A stretch of DNA of 64,000 nucleotides, taken from positions 1 to 64,000 of the forward strand of contig JAAZZB010000012.1 of the NCBI GenBank assembly GCA_014239365.1, given 5' to 3'. Position 1 is the first letter of the stretch; the number at the start of each line of letters is the position of its first letter. The position numbers and the translations under genes are program-made. Source of the stretch: Verrucomicrobiia bacterium (GTDB taxonomy: Bacteria > Verrucomicrobiota > Verrucomicrobiia > Limisphaerales > UBA1100). The notes beneath the pieces were generated by a model. It was not told the DNA's origin, did not search any database, and worked only from the letters and a program-made list of their open reading frames with translations. This document shows positions 27,058-35,478 of this stretch, piece after piece.

Positions 27058-29774
27058 GTGACGAACCCAAGCAATCCGAAAAACAAAAACCGAGCATCGT
27101 GCCGTGGATTGTCCTTGGCCTTTGCACGCTGCTCTTTGCCGTGAAGCCCGTGCTATCGCCGCCCACGGTGAAGGAAGGCTTCGACTATTTATCATTCGGC
27201 AAACTGCCCGTGCTGCTGGGCGGTCGAGTGAAGCCGTTGGATTCCGTGGCGCGCACCTCGCTCCTGCAAATCGCCGGCCAACAACGCATCGCCCTCGAAG
27301 GCAACGGCCCAAAAGGCGAGTGGGATAATCTCTACAAACTGCAACAAGCCGGTGATGGCCGAGGGCTGACGTATCGCAAATTTTATCAGTTTAATAAGCG
27401 CCCCAAAAAACTGCACCCCACCGAGTGGCTGATGGAGGTGCTGATGAAACCGGACGTGGCGGATCGCCGTTTTATTTTCCGCATCGACCATCCGGAACTG
27501 CTCGGCGAATTGCAACTCGAGCAAACGGGCGTCGATCAATCCGGCCTGCGTTTTTATACCTTCGAGCAAATGCGCCCTAATGTTTTATTGCTGCACAGGA
27601 AAAAAATGGTGATCGGCAAAAAGGACGCCGCCACGCGCACCCCTTACGAGCGCGCCGCGTTCAAGCTGGCGCACGCGTTGGAAATTTATATTCAGCTGCG
27701 CTACAGTCTTCAGCCCAATCGGCTGGACCTCGACACGCAGCCCAATGCCGATCCGCCCGGCGTGGCGGATTACGCCAGGCGGTTGCGCCAAATCGAAACC
27801 GATGGCGCGGATTACGCAGCCACGTACCGTGCATTCGAGAAAAAACACACGGGCGTTGCGTCGACGTTTGGCCTGTTGTTTTATGAACTGCGCCGCTTCG
27901 GCGACATCACACAAGCCGACCTCGATGATGCCGACCCAAATCATCTCGTCACCCAAGTGCGCGCGCGGTTGGAGAAATTGGTGGCCTCCAATCAAGAGAT
28001 TATTGACCAAATGCCGGAGACCCAACGCGCGCAATTTATGCGCATCGCGTTTGCCGTGCGGGCTTTTCTTGCAGAGCCGGAGGAAGACCAATCCAAACTC
28101 GCCCGCCATCTGCTCACCGTGGAAGCGCCGTTTCAGGCGATGAAAGAACGCAGCAGTTTATTTATGATCCCCTCCGCCACGGGCGATCCGAAATGGGACG
28201 CGCGCCAATGGGAAACTTCCGTGGCCGCCGTGCTCGAGGGCAAACCCAAAGCGTACGAACTGCCGCGCGACTTGGGCCATTGGGAAAATTCTAAGTGGGA
28301 AACATTGCTCGACGAGATTGTGGATGCCGTGGATGACGCAACACTGGCCGATCCAACAAAATCGAAATGGACCGATGCCGAAGCCAAAGCCGTGCTGGAA
28401 TTTGCCGTGGCCCAAGTGCGCCAGCGCGAGGTGTATTCGCCCGATCCCAATTGGGAAGCTTTCGATTGGCACAAGACCGCCGATGCCATTCTCGCGGGCA
28501 TTCCGGAAAGCAAACTCCCGGCGCCCGCGCATCATTACGCCGAAATGAGCAGCGCGTATGTGGACGACAACTCGACCGCCCTCAACGCCGCCGTGAAAAA
28601 ACACAGCGATTGGCTGAACAAAAATGGATTTTCCATCGACGTCAAAAAAGGCAGCAACGAGCATTTCTTCAACACCTTCGCACCGTTCGCGCGCGCGCAG
28701 GGGATTTATGTCATCGCCCTGTTGCTCGCGTGTTTCTCGTGGCTGAACATGTCGCGCGGATTATCGAACACCGCATTTTATTTAATCGGCCTCGCGTTGG
28801 TGCTGCACACCGCCGGATTGATTTTTCGAATGGTGCTCGAAGGCCGGCCGCCGGTGACTAATTTATATTCCTCCGCCATCTTTGTCGGTTGGGGCGCGGT
28901 GTTGCTCGGTTGGATTTTGGAACGCATTTATCGCAACGGCATCGGCAGTTGCGTGGCGGCGCTCATTGGATTTTCCACGCTCATCATTGCCGCCCATCTT
29001 TCCAAGGAAGGCGACACAATGGAAATGATGCGCGCGGTGTTGGACACCAATTTCTGGCTGGCCACGCACGTGGTGTGCATCACCATCGGCTATTCGGCCA
29101 CCTTCCTCGCTGGATTCCTCGCGCTGGTTTATGTGTTGCGCGGCGTGTTTACGCCTTCGCTCACTGGTGACATCGCCAAAGGGCTCGCCCGAATGGTGTA
29201 CGGCATTGTGTGTTTCGCCACGCTCTTCAGTTTCGTGGGCACGGTGTTGGGCGGCATTTGGGCGGATCAATCGTGGGGACGCTTCTGGGGTTGGGACAGC
29301 AAGGAAAACGGCGCGCTGATGATTGTGGTTTGGAATGCTATTATTTTGCATTGTCGTTGGGGCGGCTTGGTGCGCGATCGTGGGCTAATTATGCTGGCGA
29401 TCTTCGGCAACATCGTCACCGCGTGGTCGTGGTTTGGCGTGAATATGCTCGGCATCGGTTTGCACAGTTACGGGTTTATGGATGAGGCGTTTAACTCGCT
29501 GCGTTGGTTTGCAATTATGCAAGTGCTCTTTATGCTCGTCGCGCGCCAACCGCTGCGCCATTGGATGAGCGGCGCAAATCTCGGCAAGGAATTCAATGCG
29601 CCCATCGCCAAAATTGTCGCGGCGATGATGGGCCTCGGCGTGTTGCTGCATTTGGGCTCGCTCTGGACGAGTGGCTTCCTGAGCTACCTCGGCATCGCGC
29701 TGGTGGGCGCGGGTTTGTTGCTTTCGTTTTTGCCCGCTGAATACACGGCTTCACCCACGAAGAAATCCGCTTGA
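27054..29774 (+). CDS. ccsA: CcsA-type cytochrome c biogenesis protein with a large N-terminal domain
   Basis: The heme-handling partner of ResB. The C-terminal part (about residues 540-906) has the CcsA/CcmC helices and the tryptophan-rich WWD-type motif GGIWADQSWGRFWGWDSKENGAL, with candidate axial His residues in flanking loops (for example ATHVVC, ILHCRWGG). The N-terminal 500-odd residues, after one helix (IVPWIVLGLCTLLFAVKPVL), are a predicted periplasmic domain with no family I can name. It makes this CcsA roughly two to three times the length of compact forms. Long CcsA versions of this sort are known in Bacteroidetes and related groups. It overlaps resB and the MFS gene by four bases each. 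Confidence 0.88.
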   Translation: MSDEPKQSEKQKPSIVPWIVLGLCTLLFAVKPVLSPPTVKEGFDYLSFGKLPVLLGGRVKPLDSVARTSLLQIAGQQRIALEGNGPKGEWDNLYKLQQAGDGRGLTYRKFYQFNKRPKKLHPTEWLMEVLMKPDVADRRFIFRIDHPELLGELQLEQTGVDQSGLRFYTFEQMRPNVLLLHRKKMVIGKKDAATRTPYERAAFKLAHALEIYIQLRYSLQPNRLDLDTQPNADPPGVADYARRLRQIETDGADYAATYRAFEKKHTGVASTFGLLFYELRRFGDITQADLDDADPNHLVTQVRARLEKLVASNQEIIDQMPETQRAQFMRIAFAVRAFLAEPEEDQSKLARHLLTVEAPFQAMKERSSLFMIPSATGDPKWDARQWETSVAAVLEGKPKAYELPRDLGHWENSKWETLLDEIVDAVDDATLADPTKSKWTDAEAKAVLEFAVAQVRQREVYSPDPNWEAFDWHKTADAILAGIPESKLPAPAHHYAEMSSAYVDDNSTALNAAVKKHSDWLNKNGFSIDVKKGSNEHFFNTFAPFARAQGIYVIALLLACFSWLNMSRGLSNTAFYLIGLALVLHTAGLIFRMVLEGRPPVTNLYSSAIFVGWGAVLLGWILERIYRNGIGSCVAALIGFSTLIIAAHLSKEGDTMEMMRAVLDTNFWLATHVVCITIGYSATFLAGFLALVYVLRGVFTPSLTGDIAKGLARMVYGIVCFATLFSFVGTVLGGIWADQSWGRFWGWDSKENGALMIVVWNAIILHCRWGGLVRDRGLIMLAIFGNIVTAWSWFGVNMLGIGLHSYGFMDEAFNSLRWFAIMQVLFMLVARQPLRHWMSGANLGKEFNAPIAKIVAAMMGLGVLLHLGSLWTSGFLSYLGIALVGAGLLLSFLPAEYTASPTKKSA

Positions 29775-31153
29775 ACGCGGCGGCGGAAAATTCGGCGTTT
29801 CCCAAAGGGGTGAATCATCTCTTTGTGTTTTTCTTTTTCAACTTTGTTTCGTGCATGATCGTGATGGATAGCCCCATCATTTTGTACGCGGAAAGTTTGG
29901 GCGCCAGCGCGACGGTCATTGGGCTCATCGCGGGCATCACGCCTTTGATGGTAATTTTCCAAATCCCCGCCGCCGACCACGTGGGCCGCTTTGGGTACAA
30001 GCGCTCGATCACGGTGGGTTGGACGTTGCGGTTGATTTTTATTTTGCCGTTGGTGGCCGTGCCGCTGCTCGATGGATACATCAATCCGCAGAGTCAATTG
30101 GCGCTCATTATTGCCGCGCTGTTTTGTTTTAATCTCATTCGCGGCATTGCGAGCACGGCGTGGTTTCCGTGGATCACCGGCATCATTCCCGAACGCGTGC
30201 GCGGGCGCTATCTCACCCGCGAGTCGGCGGCCAACAACATCGGCAGTTTTTTTGCGCTATTGTTGGCGGCGATGTATCTTGGGCGCGATGCTGTGCCGCA
30301 TCAGTTTGCCGCGCTCTTTGCGTTTAGTTTCGTGATGGGGTGGGTGAGTTTATGGTTCGTTCATCGCGTGCCCGATGCGCCTGTGGCCGAAGAAGATGCT
30401 CAAAGTAAACAACCGGTGAAATGGCGCGAGATCATCCAACATCAGCCGTTTCGTAAACTGTTGTGGGTGAGTTTCATCTGGGCAATTTTTATGGGCGGAC
30501 TGCTCGGGTTCATCGTGAAATTTCTCAAGACCGGCGAGGGCGCACTCGCCGATGATCGAGTGCTCTACGCTAGCGCCGCCAAGTTTGTGGGCGGCTTGAT
30601 TACCTTGTGGTTTTTATATTCGCGGTTGGACCGGCTCGGCAGTAGGCCGCTGATGTTTCTCGCGCTCGGCATTTTGGGATTGGTGATGGCAGTGTGGATT
30701 GGAATGAGCGGCGGCCAAATTCCCGTGCGCTTTGAATGGGTGTGCGGCGTGTACCTCGTAATGGGCTTTGGCTTCTGCACATTTTATATGAGCCTCACCA
30801 AGCTCGCGATGGCCACGGTGCCGGAGCTGGGCAAGAGTCATTTCTTCGCGCTCTACTCAGTGGTGGGCAGCCTTGCCATCGGTATTTTTCCAATCCTCTG
30901 GGGCATCCTCATCGACGCGCTCACCGGGGTGAAAGTGAACTGGCTCGGCCTCGAATGGAATCAATTCAGCATTTACTTCACCGCGCTGCTCGTGGTGCTG
31001 CTCGCCACCGCCGTGCAAGTGCTGCGCGTGGAAGAACAAAAAGCGGCCCGCCTCAACGAATTGGTTCTCGATTTGTTGAGGAATAATCCACTGCGGGAAT
31101 GGATGAGAAGGAAGGTGAGGGAGTGGGGAACATCCCGAAGGGATGAACAATAA
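29771..31153 (+). CDS. MFS permease, substrate unknown
   Basis: A 460-aa membrane transporter with about 12 predicted helices, starting at a TTG that overlaps the ccsA stop (TTGA). The MFS loop DHVGRFGYKRSITVGWTL after the second helix is close to the MFS signature. The substrate is not clear. Co-translation with resB-ccsA suggests a possible role in heme or cofactor movement, but that is speculation. The last residues (GTSRRDEQ) and the TAA stop are read from a palindromic repeat (31131-31153), so the natural C-terminus was probably replaced when the repeat inserted. Confidence 0.8.
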   Translation: MNAAAENSAFPKGVNHLFVFFFFNFVSCMIVMDSPIILYAESLGASATVIGLIAGITPLMVIFQIPAADHVGRFGYKRSITVGWTLRLIFILPLVAVPLLDGYINPQSQLALIIAALFCFNLIRGIASTAWFPWITGIIPERVRGRYLTRESAANNIGSFFALLLAAMYLGRDAVPHQFAALFAFSFVMGWVSLWFVHRVPDAPVAEEDAQSKQPVKWREIIQHQPFRKLLWVSFIWAIFMGGLLGFIVKFLKTGEGALADDRVLYASAAKFVGGLITLWFLYSRLDRLGSRPLMFLALGILGLVMAVWIGMSGGQIPVRFEWVCGVYLVMGFGFCTFYMSLTKLAMATVPELGKSHFFALYSVVGSLAIGIFPILWGILIDALTGVKVNWLGLEWNQFSIYFTALLVVLLATAVQVLRVEEQKAARLNELVLDLLRNNPLREWMRRKVREWGTSRRDEQ

Positions 31154-31310
31154 TAGCCCCGGGTGAAACCCGGGGTAACCGTGGATAAAAAAAGAACCCC
31201 GAAGGGGTTGAACTTATGCGTTTTCGGTTCAACCCCTTCGGGGTTGTTTTATACTTGGCAAATTAATCCCCGGGTTTCACCCGGGGCTATTGTTATTGAT
31301 TCCCTTTGGG
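31131..31310. repeat. Compound palindromic intergenic repeat, copy 2 (family C)
   Basis: The same nested plan as 1-155: CATCCCGAAGGGATG, then AGCCCCGGGTGAAACCCGGG (from 31155) with its complement ending at about 31289, around AACCCCGAAGGGGTTGAAC and its complement. A final TTCCCTTTGGGAA hairpin closes it. It overlaps the 3' end of the MFS gene. Confidence 0.82.
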
Positions 31311-31353
31311 AATCCGAATTGGCGAAGGATTCTGAAAATAGCGAAGGATTCTC

Positions 31354-32586
31354 TCACTCCACCAAAACACTTGTTCCCACTTTCACTAATTTCAGCAATC
31401 GTTCCGCGTTCCAGTTGGCTAAGCGGAAGCAGCCGAGTGATGTGGTGCGGCCGATTTTTTCCGGGTCGGGCGAGCCGTGGATTCCATAGCCGGGTTGGCT
31501 GAGGCTGAACCACGCGGTGCCGATGGGATTGTTTGGGCCGGGCGGGATGCTGAGTGATCCGCTGCCGGCGAGGGCTTCGGGCGTGTTGGGAAAGCGTGTG
31601 GGATTGAATGTGTAATTGGCCGGATGCGCCACGGCGGTGATGGCCAGCCGACCGACGGGGCGATTCTCCACGCGCGTGGCGATGGAGCAGGGGAACTGCG
31701 CCACAAGGTTGGTGCTGCTGTCGTACACGCGCAGCGTCTTGGCGCGCAACTGAATGTGAATGAGCGCGCCCACGCCGGTCATCGTGCCGGGGGTGGCGGT
31801 GTTGGGAACTTTCACGGCAGTGCCCGCGCGCACACCGGGCCAGTGGATCAGCGGATTTATTTTCTGCAAATAACGCGGCGAGCAATGATGTTTTTCTGCG
31901 ACTAATTCCAACAGGCTTTCGTAATCCAAAATGGCTTGGCGCGATTTAGCGGTCCAAGTTTTTCCCAGCGGCTGCGGCCGCGCGAGGTCGTTGGTGGACA
32001 CGCTGTACTGCGCGAATACCGGCGCGCGCAAGGTGAGCGCGTGGCGCGTGGCGGCATCGAGTCGGCCACTGATGGGCAGCCGTTGCTGTTGTTGAAATGC
32101 CGCGATGGCGGAGACGGTTTGTGGGCCGCTCATTCCATCGATTGAGCCGGGCGAAAAACCGCGCCGGTCCAGCGCCACTTGAATTTCCAAATCACGCCCG
32201 GCCGCCACGGGGCGCGGGGTGAAGTTTGCAGTGAGGGTTGGGAGTCCTTCGCCGATGCGGGTGAGTCCAATACGGCCGGCATCGGTGGCGTTGGTGTACA
32301 CCCGCACGCCGCGCTGCGAAATCCATCGGTTGGTCGCCGGTTGAACGGGAACGCGCTCGCCGATTCCAGGCGCGGGCTGATTGGTCACCGTCATGCTCGG
32401 CGCGGGTTTTTTCTCCACCGGCTTCACCGCGAGCGGGCGTTCGATGGGCGCGGCGACGTGTTGGCGTTTGCCGCCCTGCCACCAGCCGAGTACCGCGGTG
32501 ATTACCATTAACGGCAAAGCCCACGCCAAATGATGCCACCACGGGCGCACCGGTGGCGGCGGAAACTGGGAACCAAAACCCTCCAT
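31354..32586 (-). CDS. L,D-transpeptidase (YkuD) with peptidoglycan-binding domain
   Basis: A 410-aa predicted inner-membrane-anchored enzyme forming 3-3 peptidoglycan cross-links or attaching proteins to stem peptides. The start ATG at 32584-32586 (MEGFGSQFPP) is followed by one helix (WALPLMVITAVLGWW). A PG_binding_1-like segment (LDRRGFSPGSIDGMSGPQTV, AFQQQQRLPISGRLD) precedes a LysM-like stretch, then the YkuD catalytic motif HGSPDPEKIGRTTSLGCFRL with the Cys nucleophile. An open extension to 32703 is an artefact of the adjacent family E repeat. The catalytic Cys, His and Arg are all present, so the enzyme should be active. Confidence 0.9.
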   Translation of the reverse strand: MEGFGSQFPPPPVRPWWHHLAWALPLMVITAVLGWWQGGKRQHVAAPIERPLAVKPVEKKPAPSMTVTNQPAPGIGERVPVQPATNRWISQRGVRVYTNATDAGRIGLTRIGEGLPTLTANFTPRPVAAGRDLEIQVALDRRGFSPGSIDGMSGPQTVSAIAAFQQQQRLPISGRLDAATRHALTLRAPVFAQYSVSTNDLARPQPLGKTWTAKSRQAILDYESLLELVAEKHHCSPRYLQKINPLIHWPGVRAGTAVKVPNTATPGTMTGVGALIHIQLRAKTLRVYDSSTNLVAQFPCSIATRVENRPVGRLAITAVAHPANYTFNPTRFPNTPEALAGSGSLSIPPGPNNPIGTAWFSLSQPGYGIHGSPDPEKIGRTTSLGCFRLANWNAERLLKLVKVGTSVLVE

Positions 32587-32639
32587 AGCGGGGAAGTAAA
32601 GCACAGTGGGGAGGAATACGCGAGACTGAAGTGAGGGGG

Positions 32640-32800
32640 AGGGGAGAAATGACCAATGACCCAATTCCAAAAACCAAGGAATGCCCAATACCCAAAAACC
32701 CAATCAATTCAAACGTCCGTAAAACGATTTGGTTATTGGGGTTTGTGATTTCCTTGGGGATTGGGCATTGGGCCCTGGGATTTCCATCGGCCTTGATCAT
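32640..32800. repeat. ATGACCAATGACCCAATTCC inverted repeat (family E), copy 2
   Basis: Blocks CCAATGACCCAATTCC, CCAAGGAATGCCCAATACCC and their imperfect complements (TTGGTTATTGGGG, CCTTGGGGATTGGGCATTGGG) around a central AAACGATTT. It is related to 18603-18718. Its right edge overlaps the TCA stop complement of the kinase-WD40 reading frame. Confidence 0.72.
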
Positions 32801-33105
32801 TCACTGGGCACCACCCAAATTTTCACCACGCCGTTGGCGTCGGCACTGGCGAGGCGGGTGCCGTCTTTGGAAAAGGAAACGGTGTTGACGTCGTCATCGT
32901 GTTTGAGGCGGCGATGGATTTCCTTGGTTTGCAGATCCCAAATAATCACCGTGTCGTCATCACTGCCGCTGGCGAGCCATCGGCCGTTGGGATGAAAGGC
33001 GACACTCACAACGCCTTCGTCGTGGCCTTGGAGTTTCATAAGAGTTTCCCCGTCGCTCAAGGCCCAGATTTTGATGTCGCTGTCGTTGCCGGCAGTGGCG
33101 AGAGT
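32797..33105 (-). pseudogene. C-terminal WD40 remainder, separated from its gene by one in-frame TAA
   Basis: The frame after the stop at 33106-33108 continues without a shift: TLATAGNDSDIKIWA, then LSDGETLMKLQGHDEGVVSV and SFSKDGTRLASADANGVVKIWV, which are two more WD40 blades. The interrupted block reads SPDG-stop-TLA, where WD40 repeats normally have SPDGKTLA, so an AAA-to-TAA change fits. A TTG at 33060 could start translation of the fragment, but there is no ribosome site. It could instead be a read-through product or a sequencing error. Confidence 0.8.
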
Positions 33106-35427
33106 TTATCCGTCGGGGCTGAAGGTGAGCGCTGCTGCGCCGTCCACGTGGGTGCAAAGATGCCGGGCGCTCGCGTCGTTGATGTTCCAGATTTTTACTT
33201 CGCCTGATTCGCAAACCGAGGCGCCGATTTTGTTGTCCTGCGGATTGAAGGCCACGCCGTTTATTTCGAGTTGATGCTCGGTGATGCGCCGCATTTCATT
33301 GCCGGTTTTGGGATTCCACAAACGCACGGTGAGATCCATCGAACCGGTGACGAGCCAATCGCCTTTGGCGCTCCAAGCCAGCGCGTTTACGGTGCCATCG
33401 CGATCCTTCACGGGCTCGTGCGATAGGATGATGTCATCCTGTCTGCCGGTGAGATCATGAATGATGACTTGATCGTCTCCGCTGCCGCTGGCCAGTAACT
33501 CTTCCGTGGGATGATAAGCTAAACACATCACGCCGTAGGAATGACCGGAAATTTTGGCGTGCGTTTCGCCGGTGACATAGCTCCAGGCTTTGGGCGGGTC
33601 GCCGTCCAAATCCGAAATGCTGGCGACGATGGTATTATCGTGCGGATCAAACACCACCGCGCGAATCAAACTATCGTGGGCTTTGCCGGTGTAAAGCGCT
33701 TCCCAATCGCCCGCATCAGCAATGAGCCCGGGCGCGATGGGTTCATCGGGCGAAGTGTCGCCCCCTAAAAACACAAACGCCAGCGCGGCGAGCACCGCCG
33801 CGCCCACTCCGGCCAATAGATAGAGCTTGGCGGTCTTGGGACGGGTGGCGGTGGGCGGAGAATAGTCGGTGTCCGGGGGAGGTGGCGTCGGGATTTCAGT
33901 TTCGGGTTGAGTTTCCAGCTTCAACACTTTGGAGAGCGGCACCCAATCGGCTTGGCTTTCTTCCCAGCAAAGATCGGTGGCGGCGAAGGCGCCCGCCTTC
34001 ACTTGGGCGCGCACTTCGGCGAGTGGGAAGGGGCCGTATTGTTGGCCGTTTTTTTGCAAATAAAACTGCGGCTCAGTCGTGCGCGTGCCTTGGAGGATGG
34101 CCTCCAATTCGGCGGCGAGTTGGCCGGCCTCGGCGTGGCGCTGGTCGGGCGCGGCGGCGGCGGCTTTGAGAATGACCTGCTGCAGTTGGTGAAACTTTGC
34201 CGCGCTGGCGGAGCCTTCGTCCACCGGCGGAAAGGCCGGGAAATCCGTGGGTGCCTGTGCGGTGGCGAGTTCGTATAAAACAATCCCGAGCGCATAAATA
34301 TCCGCCGCCGCGCGGCCGGGGCCTTCGGGCGGGAAATAGGCGGGCGTGCCGACGAGCGTGTTGGCGTTGTCCATAGTGGTCAGCAAACCAATATCCGCCA
34401 AGCGCGCCTGGCCGTTTACATAAATGACGTTGGCGGGCTTCACATCGCGATGCAGAAAACCGCACCCGTGCAAATGCGCCAACCCGCGCGCGAGGGTGAT
34501 GCCCACTTGCAGGCAGTCGTCGGTGGAAAGGCGGGTGTGCAGTTGGCGGTCGGAAAGCAGCGTGCGGGCTTCGTACGTTTCCGGATCGCTGAGCGGTTGG
34601 CCGGTTTGATCATCGGCCAGTTCCATTATGTAATAAAAATAACCCTCCGATTCGCTGCCGCCCACGTGCAACAAATCCACGAGGCCCGGATGCCCGCGCG
34701 AGATGGTTTCGTATTGTTGGATGCCCTGGAACTCCCGCTGATACGGGCCGTCATCCTCGAAGCTGGCGCGGCGCACAATTTTTAGTGCGAAATATTTCCC
34801 CGTCACACTACGCGCCAGCCAGATTTCGCCGAATGCACCGCGCCCAATCGCCCGCACCAGTTTGTAATCGCCGATCACATCCGGCGTCGTGCCCGCGCCC
34901 TTGGCCCATTTCTTTTCCGGCCGCGGCAGGCCTTGGGAGATCACGCAGTGCAACTCCATCTCCTGCGCCACGCCTTTCAACGGCGGGAAGCCGATGCTCT
35001 CGGTGGTGAACTCCGCGAGGCTCGCGATGTCTTCCTGCACGCGATTGGAAATAGCCACGCCACCCACCGGCGCGTGCGGCTCGATGCGCGAGGCAATATT
35101 CATCCCGTCACCAAACACATCGCTGCCGCGCACAATAATTTCCCCCTGATGCACCGCCACACGCAGATTGAGATTCGCCTCCGCCGCCGTGGCCAATTGG
35201 ATGGCCACCGCGCAATTCACCGCCCTCACCGAGCTTGGAAAACTCAGCAGCAAACCCTCGCCCAATTCCTTGAGCCACTCGCCGCCGTGCTCCGCCACCA
35301 GCGGTTTCAATAATGCCCGCTGCTGCTCCAACGCCGCGAATGCCGCCGATTCATCCCGAGCGGCCAACGCCGTGAACCCGACCAAATCCGTAACTACAAT
35401 CGCAACCAGTTGTCGTGAAACTTCCAT
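33106..35427 (-). CDS. Class III cyclase-like / Ser-Thr kinase / GYF_2 / WD40 protein (truncated)
   Basis: A multi-domain signalling protein, 773 aa from ATG 35427 (frame open to 35478). Residues 1 to about 170 are a nucleotide-cyclase-like domain (IVVTDLVGFTALAARDES, KELGEGLLLSF, GSDVFGDGMNIASRIE); the second metal site reads GEG rather than the usual GDG, so activity is doubtful. About 186-440 is a Hanks-type kinase: IGRGAFGEIW, YFALKIV, HRDVKPANV, and LADIG in place of DFG, as in some bacterial homologues. A GYF_2 domain (QYGPFPLAEVRAQVKAG) is at about 456-502, one membrane helix at 534-554, and extracytoplasmic WD40 blades from about 579. The frame ends at a TAA inside a WD40 blade, with two further blades downstream. 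It may be inactive in its propeller or truncated but usable. Confidence 0.82.
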   Translation of the reverse strand: MEVSRQLVAIVVTDLVGFTALAARDESAAFAALEQQRALLKPLVAEHGGEWLKELGEGLLLSFPSSVRAVNCAVAIQLATAAEANLNLRVAVHQGEIIVRGSDVFGDGMNIASRIEPHAPVGGVAISNRVQEDIASLAEFTTESIGFPPLKGVAQEMELHCVISQGLPRPEKKWAKGAGTTPDVIGDYKLVRAIGRGAFGEIWLARSVTGKYFALKIVRRASFEDDGPYQREFQGIQQYETISRGHPGLVDLLHVGGSESEGYFYYIMELADDQTGQPLSDPETYEARTLLSDRQLHTRLSTDDCLQVGITLARGLAHLHGCGFLHRDVKPANVIYVNGQARLADIGLLTTMDNANTLVGTPAYFPPEGPGRAAADIYALGIVLYELATAQAPTDFPAFPPVDEGSASAAKFHQLQQVILKAAAAAPDQRHAEAGQLAAELEAILQGTRTTEPQFYLQKNGQQYGPFPLAEVRAQVKAGAFAATDLCWEESQADWVPLSKVLKLETQPETEIPTPPPPDTDYSPPTATRPKTAKLYLLAGVGAAVLAALAFVFLGGDTSPDEPIAPGLIADAGDWEALYTGKAHDSLIRAVVFDPHDNTIVASISDLDGDPPKAWSYVTGETHAKISGHSYGVMCLAYHPTEELLASGSGDDQVIIHDLTGRQDDIILSHEPVKDRDGTVNALAWSAKGDWLVTGSMDLTVRLWNPKTGNEMRRITEHQLEINGVAFNPQDNKIGASVCESGEVKIWNINDASARHLCTHVDGAAALTFSPDG

Positions 35428-35478
35428 AAAACGCGAGGCGACATTGGGAGGGTTTCGCGGAGGGATTGCAAGCGGCAA

